From contig CAUJNA010001469.1 of the NCBI GenBank assembly GCA_963377175.1, positions 1,026,401-1,090,400 on the forward strand: a stretch of DNA of 64,000 bases. Direction: 5' to 3'. The position numbers and the translations under genes are program-made. Below, in pieces: positions 29,600-40,400 of the stretch. A model generated the notes under the pieces. It worked only from the letters and a program-made list of their open reading frames with translations, was not told where the DNA came from and did no database searches. Position 1 is the stretch's first letter. Each line of letters opens with the position of its first letter. The stretch is from Effrenium voratum (Eukaryota > Sar > Dinophyceae > Suessiales > Symbiodiniaceae).

Positions 29600-29658
29600 G
29601 TGCGGCTTTGCACAGAAGGCATTGCGCGCAAAGGCTGCAGGCAAGGCCGCACGGCTCG
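29600..29658 (+). CDS. PA-domain protein, exon 3 (middle of PA domain)
   Basis: Completing the Arg codon it reads R-C-G-F-A-Q-K-A-L-R-A-K-A-A-G-K-A-A-R-L. Joined to exon 2 this gives A-L-L-R-R-G-R-C-G-F-A-Q-K-A, matching the PA signature 'RG.C.F..KA..A..AGA'. It ends in phase 1 at CTCG|GCTGGA (GC donor). The exon is only 59 bp, found by domain logic rather than length. Confidence 0.75.
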
Positions 29659-30275
29659 GCTGGATGCCCCGTTTGAAGCGAATTGGAGCCAGGAGTCATT
29701 GCCAGACTTAAACTGCACTTTGGGAAAAAAAATGAGTTGGGAGCCCGCCCCCCGTTGCAAATTTGGATCAACCACGTGAATTCGGCCAGGCCGGCTTTGA
29801 CTGAGAAATGTCCAGCGCGCTATCATCCATTTGGTCATGACGATTGGGCTAAAATGATGGTTTGAATGGAGTCGTGGGGTACTTCAAGCCGGAGTCGAGT
29901 CATAATCACGGAGCAAAATGCGTGTATTTGTTTAGCCTCTCACATCAACCTGGACTCCCTTGTAACCACAAGCAACATATCTTTCGCGGGGGGTCGAAGT
30001 CTGTGCTACAAATAGGCCTGCACCTTTTTTTGCTCACCGATCCGAGTGCAAAATGAGCTCACCCGTGATTGAGACGGGGTCCAAATTTTGATGAAGCACG
30101 GTGTGAATGCGGTATCTTGCATAGCAAACTTTGACCGTGGCTAGTGTAGGTCCCTTACCTTGGGATTCTGAAATTCGGCTGGCTAATGATGATTGGTGCA
30201 GAATGGGTGTGCGCAACACTTGTTTTTTGTTGTTGTTGGAGGCCCGTGTCACGGATCAGTTGTTGTTTTCCTCGG

Positions 30276-30358
30276 TTTTTTTTTTTCCAAGGGCTTGGTT
30301 GGTTGGCTGGCTGGTTGGTTGGTTGGTTGGTTGGTTGGTTGGTTGCTTGGTTGGTTAG
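30276..30358. repeat. T-run followed by (TTGG)n
   Basis: T11-12 then CCAAGGGC and about fifteen TTGG/CTGG units. Same order as 7021-7196; as poly(A) tail on the minus strand it could mark a retroposed copy. Confidence 0.8.
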
Positions 30359-30367
30359 CTTGCCGCA

Positions 30368-30995
30368 TCCCGGCGTCACCAGCCTCACCTGGCCCCAGGG
30401 TTGCCTATTGGCTCTGATTGGGAGGCAGTTGGGAGTTGCTGGGGGCTGGTTTAAGTTACGGGAGGGGGTGGGTCTTGCGGTGGTTTGGGGTTGAGTTAGG
30501 GCTGACATCCAGGATGCTGTTGGGCGGGTTTAGGGTTGACTTTGGGTGGATTTGGGGTTGGCTTGGAGCTGATTTGTGTTGGGTTTGCTGCTTAACCAGC
30601 AGTCTCTTTATGGTTGCTTTTGGGATGTGGTTATGTAGTTTTGGCTTCGTTTAGGATTGGTTTTGGAGCGTTGCCCCCAAACCACCAAAACTCGCCCACA
30701 ACTCACACAACAACATTCCTAAAGCAACCCTAAAGGCACTGCTTAGCCAGCAGCACACCCAACACAAATCAGCTCCAAGCCAACCCAAAATCCCCCCACA
30801 GTCAACCCTAAACCCGCCCAACAGCTGCCTGGATGTCAGCCCTAACTCAACCCCAAACCACCACAAGACCCTCCCTAATGAAGATAAAAGCCAGCCTAAG
30901 CCCCCCGTTAACTTAAACCAGCCCCCGGCAAATCCCAACTGCTTCCCAATCAGAGCCAGTAAGCAACCCCCGGGCCAAGTGAGGCTGGCGATGGT
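30368..30995. repeat. ~620-bp imperfect inverted repeat (fold-back)
   Basis: The left arm (about 30368-30655) reads forward as GGCGTCACCAGCCTCACCTGG .. CTCTGATTGGGAGGCAGTTG .. GTTGGGCGGGTTTAGGGTTGA. The right arm (about 30665-30995) carries the reverse complement in reverse order (TCAACCCTAAACCCGCCCAAC .. CAACTGCTTCCCAATCAGAG .. CCAAGTGAGGCTGGCG). The peptides read outward from each arm are alike (for example F-G-V-E-L-G-L-T-S-R, G-A-D-L-C-W-V-C-C on both). Spacer is about 10 bp. No terminal target duplication was recognised. Confidence 0.9.
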
Positions 30996-31451
30996 GGAGA
31001 TGTTGCCAGCCCTGCGGAAAGCCAGCCCCAGGAAAAATCAGCCGCGGGAAACAACCAGCTTTAGAAAAACAAGCCCTAGGAATGTCACCTTGATTCGATG
31101 AACAGGTGCTTGGCTGTGATTGCAAGACAGGATAACAACAGATTGGAGAAGGTCTGCATGACAGATTTTGGTGTCTTTCCGGGCACTCTTGTCAGGACGT
31201 CCTTTCAGAAGGAGGGGGCCTATGGCCCTCTTTTCAACCATCATGGATGTGTGGACGGGAGGATTCCTCTTGACACGGCTTGTTGTGTGCCATATTCCAT
31301 GGGTTGAGGGGCACAACGGTGTGAAGCTGAGGCGAAACCTTGCCTTTTCCCTCCATAGAATGGCCCGAAGGTGCGTACAGGTCATGGGACCCTTTCCTCT
31401 GGAGGAGTCTTTCTGGGATTTTAGGTGCATTGGGGAGCTTAACTCATGAAG

Positions 31452-31566
31452 GCTACGGCTTTATGCTCATCATTGACCACCAGACGGTGCAGTACCTGAA
31501 CATGCTACCAGACATGACGGCAGATGTGGCCGATGAAAGCCTTATCCCGCCCCTAGCCCGCAAGCC
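31452..31566 (+). CDS. PA-domain protein, exon 4
   Basis: It starts in phase 1 (G|GC TAC), giving R-L-G-Y-G-F-M-L-I-I-D-H-Q-T-V-Q-Y-L, then N-M-L-P-D-M-T-A-D-V-A-D-E-S-L-I-P-P-L-A. 'GFMLIID' is the buried strand after the AG(A) helix of the PA fold and 'LIPPL' matches the conserved 'iPs' before the last strand. It ends in phase 2 at AAGCC|GTGAAG (GT donor). Confidence 0.75.
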
Positions 31567-33155
31567 GTGAAGTACCCATTTGAGACTTCCATTTTCTTCG
31601 AGCCGCTCGTTGGATTTTTTAAGTGTAGATCAAGTATTGGGAGAATTGAGATTTATGACAGGTGATGAGCAAAAAGGAGAGAAATTGCGGCCCAAAGAAG
31701 GTTAGATCCCTGCTGGGCCTTCCAAGAAGGTTCCGAACCCTCCCTTTGGTTGGGGGCAAAGTGCATGTTCCCCCCTTTGGGCTCTGGAGCGGCTCTGGAA
31801 CAGCGCCCAAAATCAATCCCTTTCAGCTAGGTTCTACCTCGAATCAGGGGGGTTTTGTTAGGCCCACACGTCAATGGGTTTCGGCGATGCTCAAGTGATG
31901 ATCATTCCCCGATGGCGTGGAAATGAACACAGCCCAAGTATCCCAGTTCTTGAGGATACTTGCCTACTTGGATGCAAGCCAAACATGGGTTTCGTCGAGG
32001 GAGATTAATCCAATGCGCAAGAGCACCACAAAGCTAGCGTTATGCATGTCCATCTCAATAAAAGACGCGCCCAAGTTATGCACCAGCGCGAATTTGCCTG
32101 GCAATGCCCACGAAGCTGCGGCTTTTACACATCTTTTAGCCTGAGTTGTTCAAAGAAACCTGGGTTTCGCCTCATTTATGCCAAGCTCACCAAGGGCTAA
32201 AGCGAGCCCGCCCATGTACATGGTTCCCTTCAGCAACCTTCCCAGACTCTAGTATTGGAATGGGCATAAGCATTGACTTGGCAAATGAGGTGTCAATGGC
32301 AGTGCTTCCCAAATTACAGAAGCCTTCTTGTTGGATTCCAGTTTAAACATCTAACAGGTGGTCTCTGTTTTGTGAGACACCCCTCGACGAGCAACATAAT
32401 CGTACCAGTACCACGGCGTTTGTTTTGGATGCGCCTTGCAGTTTGTGTGGGTATTTGTTTCAGTTGCTCTATTTCGTATCGGTTGCTGGTGGTACCAGTA
32501 TTGGCTTACGCAGATGGCTAGGGGGTCATGTTCCTTTTTCATTTTTTGTTCAAACTGATATTCAATTGCATCTTGTGCTCTTTCCTTGACCCCGGATTCA
32601 TGTAACATAGGGTGTTTAGTGATGCACCTCTGAAGGGCCCCCCCGATCAAAGTCAACCAGGGATGTAGTGAATCCTAGGCCCCCCTTTGGCTGATGTTCG
32701 GCAGGAACCCAGGGGTTTATTGCTCGGTTCCACTTTGGAGGATATTTGGCCACCCTGATTCGGCGGCCTTTTTTTTTCTCGCGGGGGATGGACCAACTGT
32801 TTTCTTCATCAACCACGGATTCCCAGTTAAAATGGCTTGCTTCCAACAACCATGGAAGTCCTTTCAAGAGGACTGTAATGTTCCCAAATCCGTCTGTCAG
32901 CTTGGATGAGTGTTGGCAAAAAAGGGAGGCTCTGCATCCTAGGTCTTTAAGTTTTTGGCTCTGGTGGTTGGGGTGGGAAAGGACTTCAGGCCCATCAACC
33001 GAACCCATTGACTTGGTGGCTCCCAGCCATCCCCTTAGCTTTTTAGCCTTTAGTGTTTAGTGGCAGTTTCCATTTAAACCACTAAAAGGTAAACTTTTAG
33101 TGGGGGATCTGAGGGCAGCCGAGTTGACATCAACTTCCCCAACTTCCGTCGCTAG
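31567..33155 (+). other. intron 4 of the PA-domain gene (GT donor)
   Basis: Begins GTGAAGTA and ends GTCGCTAG. Without features other than short overlapping frames. Confidence 0.55.
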
Positions 33156-33214
33156 GAGCTGGATCGTCGGTAAGAGCGACGGCGAGCTACTGGCGACCTG
33201 GAGCGTCACTCCAG
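33156..33214 (+). CDS. PA-domain protein, exon 5
   Basis: Completing a Pro codon it reads P-S-W-I-V-G-K-S-D-G-E-L-L-A-T-W-S-V-T-P. The 'WIVGKSDGELLATW' segment matches the PA-domain end pattern 'v.Isk.dG..L'. It ends in phase 1 at CCAG|GTGCAT (GT donor). At 59 bp it has the same length as exon 3. Confidence 0.7.
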
Positions 33215-34707
33215 GTGCATGGGGTCGATCGGCGAAATGGGTGGCTCGTCGATTCTTTTCGAGGGTGCCATTTTTAAGCACTGTTTCAAGACCAGCAGGA
33301 AAACCACCCATTTTCGGGGGTCAAATATAATTTGTGTGACAAAACAGAATAGGCGCCTGAGCAACAGCTCACTTGCCCAAAGCGAATCGACCTTGAACCG
33401 AAACCATTTTGGTTCCATGTGTTGTTTATATTTAGTCAATGTTTCAAAATGTTACGTAGCCTTTTCATTCCGGGGCAAGTGAGACAACCACAACACGGGT
33501 AGATGAAGGTTAGTATTCCAGGGAAATATATAAGTGTGGCAAGAACTGCCGATTGAATTGGCGGAACCGTAGTACCATGTTTGGATTACGACTCGCCTGG
33601 AAAGCTATATTGGCGATTGTTTTTTTTGTGGCCACAGCCGAAGGAGACAGAAAACTACGGCGCAGGTTTTGTAGTTAGTGTCTTTTCTTTTCCCAGTTAA
33701 CACCCCCCCACCTGGTTGGCCCAAAGCCCAAAGCATCAGCGACTTTGCGCTGACCAACTGGCTAGCAGTCTCGCTGACTGACTAGCCGGCTGGCTAACGG
33801 TCTTATCCTATGACCATGACTTATATAAACATGTCTTTCTCCTATGATCACAACTGTATCCTTTCATTGAAAGTATGCAGCCAAGGGATGGAAACACGGT
33901 TTGTTTTTTTCATACCCCTGCGGAAATCCTGAGGGCCAGTGCTAGCAAGCGCAAATTGGCCTGGTGGATAGCTCTACACTTGCTTTCCGGGTCCCGTGAT
34001 TTTGGGCCGAGGCATCGACGGGTTTTCCATTCAAAAGGTCTCTTGATCTCAGGGCTTAGAACCTGCGTGAAAAGGGGTCTCCCAAAGCAACACGCCCATG
34101 TTTTCCAACTTCCGTGAAACCAGGCTACCTCGACTTTTAGGAATGAATGATCGAAGCATTTGGCTCCCTTGGAGTTACGGTGAGTGGAGAAACTCCATCT
34201 TCCTCCAGGAGAAATGTTTAGCTTCTCGAAGGGTCAACAGATCAACTTGTCAACGCCTGGTCCTGTACCCGCTTTTCAAACCCCGCTGATCACTTCCCCG
34301 AGTTGCGGACTTTAGGCTTTGCGGAACGAGCATTTGAGCGGCAAACAACAAGTTCAGCCTTGCTTTGGCCAATCCACAAAACTAGGCTAGGCTTTTCGAG
34401 GCTTTCCGTTGGCCGTTTGTGGCCGGTCGCACAAGCCTTTCTCTGTGTGATCGGTCATTTGGTGCTGTAACTGCGCTCGGTTCTGTGCAAAACGCCAACT
34501 TTTGGCATGCCTAACCTGCCAAGGGGAAGTTGGGTGCTAAATCACCTATACTTCATGTTTTGATTTGAGTTCCCATGAGGAACCAAGAGGTTGGGCAATT
34601 TGATTTCCCCTCTTAGGCTGAATGTACACCATATAAAAAGCATGTATGTATCCATCCCTGGTATGAGCCACCGTTGATTTGTAGGGGAGCTGGACGGTGG
34701 CCGAAAG
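33215..34707 (+). other. intron 5 of the PA-domain gene (GT donor)
   Basis: Begins GTGCATGG and ends GCCGAAAG. No coding content recognised. Confidence 0.5.
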
Positions 34708-34799
34708 GCGCTGTGATCTTGGACCTCACGGATGCCTACCGCATGCCCAAGCTGGGGCTTTTTCAGAGCGACGTCTATGGGCAGAGACTCTACATGAAG
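34708..34799 (+). CDS. PA-domain protein, exon 6
   Basis: In phase it reads G-A-V-I-L-D-L-T-D-A-Y-R-M-P, then K-L-G-L-F-Q-S-D-V-Y-G-Q-R-L-Y-M-K. The clean in-phase join (T-P-G-A-V-I-L) supports it. An in-frame TGA follows at 34803, so either this is the last exon or a GA donor (CAAT|GAGGTG) is used. I could not place the protein in a named PA subfamily; vacuolar-sorting-receptor-like is one possibility. Confidence 0.6.
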
Positions 34800-34803
34800 C
34801 AAT

Positions 34804-36639
34804 GAGGTGCCCTGATCCGCACGTTGATGGCTCGGTGGGTGGTTTTACCCCCTTCTCCAAAAAGCCGCCTTGTTTATGGTATTCTGGGAAAACCCGTTTT
34901 TCCGTGGTGAATTTCATGGTAAGTATATCTATACCTTTTTTTTGCAGAGGGTTGACATGATGCCGCAAAACAAAACTGGTATTTGGAGTAGGGGGTACTC
35001 GTTGTGGCTGTTGCTTCGCATGTGAAAGGTTCCGCGAAAGTGGTTTGTTGGAGTGTGTTTTGCAGCAGGTTTTCGGCATCACTTAATATGTTTTGGATGA
35101 TGTCCTAGGACACCAAAGAAAGAAGGAAGTCTCGGGTCGCTGAGTGCCTAAGGATGTGCTTAGGGATCAATGAAGCAATGAGGTGCCTGCCCGAAAGGCG
35201 GAAGATTGCTACCACCCGAGCTACAGCCCGTGTGGTGGGGTACCTTCCATTGGCTGAATGGGGGGGGCTCTTCTCATATATTGCCTTTAACCCAGGAGGA
35301 CCATCTAAGTAGCACATGGTTGTGGAACTTTGCACCCTTGTGCTACCAAAGGCCAGCAGGACTTGACCAATTCGAAGGCTTCAGACATTGGCGCTAAAGC
35401 CAAGCATTCTTCAACCAAGTAGCAACTAAAGTGGGACGGTCATCCAGTCCAGACCCCAAGGGACCAAGTACCTCCTATGGCGATGGGAATCAAAACATCC
35501 TTAGGAAGGACTTGGACTCGGCAGATGGCACTTCGAAAGGCGGCTACTGGTATGTCTAGGTCCGTTCAAGTGACATGTTGAGGGGTTCTCAAAATGCTTT
35601 TTCGGATTTATTCAATTCAACCACAATTTAGAGTGTAGTTTTGAAGTGTCTCTGTAATGGACCCAGTAGATGAGTAATTAGGTCGTTTTGGTGGACATTC
35701 ATCCGGATAAAACTGACGTCTTTTTGTGTATCGTTGTAGGGGGAACCCCCTCAAACATACTTGATAGATACTTGTTAGAAATGACTCTTGCTTGAAATGA
35801 AAACCTCAGAGTTTCCAAAACTCCGACCGAAATAACTGCCGCTCATAGGCCGGAGCCTGTGTGATCTGCATCGCGCCGAAGGTATGGGTGCGTTTTGTTT
35901 TAGGGAACCACCTAAATAACTGGTTTTCCGGCTGTTTTCCCTTTAAAACCTACCAGAAAGGGGTGTATACCCAAAGACACACACACACCCATACGATTCT
36001 GCCTTTGGAGGGTCGCTGTGGCTGTTTTATGACGAGAACCAAAGGAGCACCACCCTTTCGATGGGGGGGGGTCCAAAAGACAAACCCACGTGCGTCCCTT
36101 TGGCGTTTTGCCACATGTAACCCTTTGGGCTTCTCACCAGGTTGTACCTGGTTGCCTAGGGTGGCGAACTGCCTGGAAGCACCGGGCTTTGGTTGGCAGG
36201 TTTTGTCCCTGCATTCATAATGTCAGCAGACGATTAGTAAACCCCCCCCCGATTAAAGGTTTCCCCTTTTCCCCCCCAGGTTCCAACCAACACTAAAGTA
36301 AAGGGCCAGCAAGATTTCCCCAAAAAACCCTACCCAATAATTTTTGAGCCCTCCCCAAAACCCCCCCCGATTAAAGGTCCCCCCCGCCCCACACCTTGCC
36401 CAAAAAAAGCGAGCAAACAAAGCGCAACTATTTTTCTCTTTGCAGCTCGTTCTAGAAGCAATTACAAAAGCCCCCTCACATCTTTGCTCCTCATTTTCTT
36501 TCCTTCTTCTTGTGAGCCTGGCAAGCAAGGCGGGCATCAACTACCTTACTTCAGCATTTCCCAGCCCACGCCAACCTTAATTAATTACCCATCCACACCT
36601 CAGCTTCTGTTTCTTTTCTGCTTTCCTCGCTTCTTCTCC
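34804..36639. other. no supported gene; intron-like or intergenic
   Basis: Contains a short (CA)n tract near 35970-35985, C-runs near 36240-36300 and 36360-36390, and a duplicated phrase GAAGCAATGAGGTGCC (34796 and 35171). Confidence 0.35.
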
Positions 36640-37470
36640 TCATACGTATTCCTCAGCCACCTTCCTTCCTGCCCTCAAGGCTTCCTTCTTCAGGAGGTAC
36701 CTCAAAGCTTTCTCTGTGTGGCAGTCGAGGCATCCTGACCTCCACCTGCATCTACTGCACACACCTATGTGTCCCTCTTCCTCAATCCTCTGTAGCTTCT
36801 TCTTGGACTCCTCAGAAAGGTCCTCAGGGCCAAAGCCTTTTCCTTTGCCCAGCAAGGCTAAAGCCTCCTTTTCTAGCTCGTTCAGCTCCTCCTCAGACTC
36901 CTGCTTCTTCCTTCCTTTTTCTGCAAGTTTCTCTCTTTCCAGCCTCCTCAGGTCTCCATCAGCCTTCATCTTGGCTTCGTGGTCCCTCAGCTCCTTCTCC
37001 CTCTTCTCCTTCTCTTTCTTGAGCTGCCCAGCAGCCTTGTGCAACCTCTCATGCCACACAACTGCTGCCTCAGCAGGCCACCCAGTGGCTGCTTCACCGA
37101 ACCCAGCAAACTGCGCAGCCTCAGCCTCCATCCAGGCAGCCACAAAGAGGCCACACTTGTTGCCTGACGCTTCTTGCCTGGACCTTTCGTTTTTCCTCAC
37201 CAAGCCTTCTCCTTCCCAGTCTGGCCAGACACACCTCAAAAGGAGTTCTGAAATGCTCTTGCAGGTCTGAGACAGGGGTTCCAAACTGTCGTAGTACCTC
37301 ACCCTGATGCCACCCTCATCCTGGTCAATCACCAGAAGTGTCCAATGCACCTCGTTGCCAATGGGCACCAGCAGCCGCTTTTTCCCTCCTACCTCCCTCT
37401 GCAATGCTTTCAGCACCTTCTCTGCCTCAGGGTCCTGCTCGTGCTCAACGTGCAGCAAGTAGAAGTGCAC
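36640..37470 (-). CDS. Ulp1/SENP-like cysteine protease domain and CxxC tail
   Basis: Numbered from the first Met of this frame, the catalytic set is His42 (E-V-H-W-T-L-L), Asp61 (Y-Y-D-S-L), Gln99 and Cys106 (G-N-K-C-G-L-F-V), the order and spacing of clan CE family C48. After the domain comes a Lys/Glu-rich coiled coil, then C-x2-C-x5-C-x2-C (V-C-S-R-C-R-W-R-S-G-C-L-D-C) and a short basic helix ending R-A-G-R-K-V-A-E-E-Y-V. The CxxC pair suggests a small zinc-binding tail. All active-site residues are present, so the protease could be functional if expressed. Confidence 0.75.
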   Translation of the reverse strand: MHFYLLHVEHEQDPEAEKVLKALQREVGGKKRLLVPIGNEVHWTLLVIDQDEGGIRVRYYDSLEPLSQTCKSISELLLRCVWPDWEGEGLVRKNERSRQEASGNKCGLFVAAWMEAEAAQFAGFGEAATGWPAEAAVVWHERLHKAAGQLKKEKEKREKELRDHEAKMKADGDLRRLEREKLAEKGRKKQESEEELNELEKEALALLGKGKGFGPEDLSEESKKKLQRIEEEGHIGVCSRCRWRSGCLDCHTEKALRYLLKKEALRAGRKVAEEYV

Positions 37471-40400
37471 AAGGAGAGGGTCAAGGTAGTGCAGCCCTCA
37501 AGTACCTGAACCTGCCACTTGACAAGCTCCCAGGCCATCCTCAAGTGCTGATCCCTCAGCCCTCCTGGAGGCATCTTGTCAGCAGGCACCTGCTCCACAG
37601 ATTCAGCCTCCTCATCACCTGAGGGATCAACCTTCAGTGCCCCCATCACCTGAAGCAGCTCCTGTTTCCAAGCCCTGCTCAAAGAGAGCTGTTTCCTCTT
37701 GAAGTGTTTGGCCTGTTCCTCTTTGGAAAGCTTCACCAATCCACATTTCCTCACCCAGGCAGATTTGATTTTGTTCTTACTGCCCTCATACCACAAGACC
37801 TGCACCTTGTCCTCAGAAGCATTCTTTTGATCTCCTTGCTTGCCAAAGACACTGCTGCCGTGTTCCTCACTCGTGATCCTCCAGATCCCTTCTTCTGGCA
37901 GCCACAGCTTCAAAGGCTCAGCTGGTGGCCCCTCAACTGGAGGTGCCTCACTGGGGGGCGGCAGTGGCGGTTTTTCCTCTACCTCTGCTAAAGCTTCTTC
38001 TTGCAAGCTTTCCTTAGCAGCCTTTTCCTGTCTCTTCTTGGCTGCAAGCTTGTCCAACTTCTGCTTCACACTGCTTCTCTTGCCCCACTTCTTTGCGTTT
38101 CGGTTTGCTTTTTTTAATTGTTCCTGCTGTCTTCTTGCTTTTCTTTGTCTTTGCCTCGGGTGTTATCTTCCTCAGAACTTCTTTCCTGCTTTTACTCCTC
38201 AGCTCATCCTTGATGGCTTCTCTATCCTCCTCTGCAAGTTGCTTCCTTTCTCCTCTCATCTCTGCCTTCTGTTTTTTCCTTTGTCTGTCCTTTGTTCTCT
38301 TCTCTGCAGCCTCAGGGCCTTCCTGGGCTCTCCTCATCCAATCTGCTTTCCTCAAGTCCAAACTCAGTTGGAACCCGGCTGCTGCAGCCCATTCTGGGTT
38401 TTGGAGCTCACCAGCCTCCAAGCTCAAAACGACATCTTCCTGCTTGTCGAAGTCTCCAAAGGCTTCAAACTCTTGCAGGTCAGCCACCTCAGCAGCTCCT
38501 GCTACCTTCTTCCAGTTGGGCTTCTCCACCTCCTTGCCACCTTTCCAATGGTCAAGCCTCTGCTCAAGCCATTGCCCGCTCAACCTAGAGCTGCCTACAG
38601 GCATGTTCTCAGCCCACTCCTCCTCTTCTGCCAAGGCAAAGCCCTCAGCCTTCGGCCTCAGAACTAGGAACCCGTTTCTTCGCATGCCTGCCAGAACCCA
38701 CTGGTTCTCAGAGTTCCTCTTTCTCATCTCCTCCTGGCCAGCCACCACTGCCTCAAGCATTGCTTCTAGGCCTGGCTGCCACACATCCTTCACCCCCTCC
38801 TGCGCAAGTCTCTGCTGTCCCTCAAACCGGAGCTGGTCCATCTTCTGCCTCACCAGGTCCTTAAATGCCTTTGCAAAATCTGTATCGGTGAGTTGGAGGG
38901 CACTTGTCATTTTCCCTGCTATGGGCCCCTGCTTTTGATGGCTCAGCCTCAAGCACCTCAGAGTGGACTCAGTGAAGGAGCTTCCTAGACAGTCCCTCAC
39001 CCAATAACTTGCAGGATAGGCCTCACTCTGCCTCATAATGGACCAGCACATTATGATACTGTCTACATTGCTTGCAGGTTGGCTCATAATCTCCACCTGC
39101 TTCACCAACTCTGGTCTCCTTCTCCTAAGCTGCCTCCATCCCCACAGCGTTCTGCCTGCTGAGGCTCCCTTCCTTTGCTCAATGGACTTGCCTCCATAGA
39201 CAAAGGTCCTGGTTTCCTTCCAGCAGCCTGCCTCATCGATGTTTGCCAGCTCAGCATGCACGCCAGGAACGACCAGCAATCCAGGCAAGACCACTCCTGT
39301 GGGATCCTTGCCCTGGTCAAAGTAGTTCAGCACCCCTTGTCTTGCCTCATAGGTGATGCGGAATTTGTCTGTGCCCTCAGCTGCCTTGCTGGTCAAGTGG
39401 CCCTTGCCTTCCTCCTCAAGACCCTTCTCAGAGGTCCTACCAACCTCTGTCAAGCTACCTTTGCTTGGCTCCTCACCAGCTTCTGGTGCCTTTGCTGGAA
39501 CAATCTGAAGAGCTTTGTGCCGCAGAGCTTTCCTCGTGCCTTCCCTCACTTGGGCCTGGCTCTTCGCAGCGTGCGCAAAGTCAGCAAACAGCTGGCGCTT
39601 CGCCTCACTTTTTACCCACACAGGTACTTGGTCTGAAGCACCAATGAAGATCTTTCGCCTTCTCTCCTCCACCTCCTCAGGCTTGGCAAAGTATTCTGCC
39701 AGCTCCTCAGTGCTGCCATAAGCCAGGAGCCTCAAGTCCTCATCATGCTGCTGCCAGGTTAGAAGTGCCCTCGCCTCTTGCTCTACTCTGCTCAAAGTAG
39801 TTTTCAAGTTGGGCCTCAAGTTCTTAGCACCAACCTTGCTGGCCAGCCATGCTGCTTTTCGTTCTGCTGCCTTTCCTCCTGAAGAGTTCCTCACCTGCTT
39901 CTTGGCCTCCTCTGCCTTCTGCAGAAGCTGCCTCCTTTTGGTCTGGTCCTCCTCCCCTTCAGCCTCCTTCATCAACTCCTCCTCAACATTCTTGAGCAGG
40001 TCTAAGTATTTCCAAAGCAAGTGGCGCTTCAAGACAGTATGCCCGTGGGACCGCTCCTGTTCCAGCCACAGCCTCAGCTGCCTAACCTGGTCTGGAAAGT
40101 TCAGCTTTGCACCTCCTCCTTCTCTCCTCTTTCTCTTTGAACTCTTCTTCTTTCCAGCCTCCACATTTGCAGCCACAGCTTCTTTCAATGAGTCCTTCGT
40201 GGACCAGACCTCCTTTAGTTTGTCCTGCCTCAGGCCGAATTTCTTGCTGAAGTGTGACCAGAACTCACCAGGTGAAGAAACTCTATCCTTCTCTGCCTCC
40301 ATTGTGTCCAGCAGCCTCTTCTTCTCAGCAAAGCTCATCTCATGCTTCAAAGGCTTTTCACTTGCCTTCCTCCTGTTGCTGGACCTGCCTCCTTGCACTC

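Larger units (their letters stand above)
29659..31451 (+). other. intron 3 of the PA-domain gene (GC donor), hosts repeats
   Basis: Begins GCTGGA and ends CATGAAG. Holds the second T-run/(TTGG)n repeat (30276-30358) and the ~620-bp inverted repeat (30368-30995). Confidence 0.55.

Noticed and set aside
30131..30654. Plus-strand Gly/Trp/Leu-rich frames
   Set aside because: They come from the (TTGG)n array and one arm of the inverted repeat; the other arm gives the same peptides in the opposite direction.
32500..33060. Plus and minus frames around 32600-33060
   Set aside because: Both strands are open, with no motif, and they lie within PA-gene intron 4.
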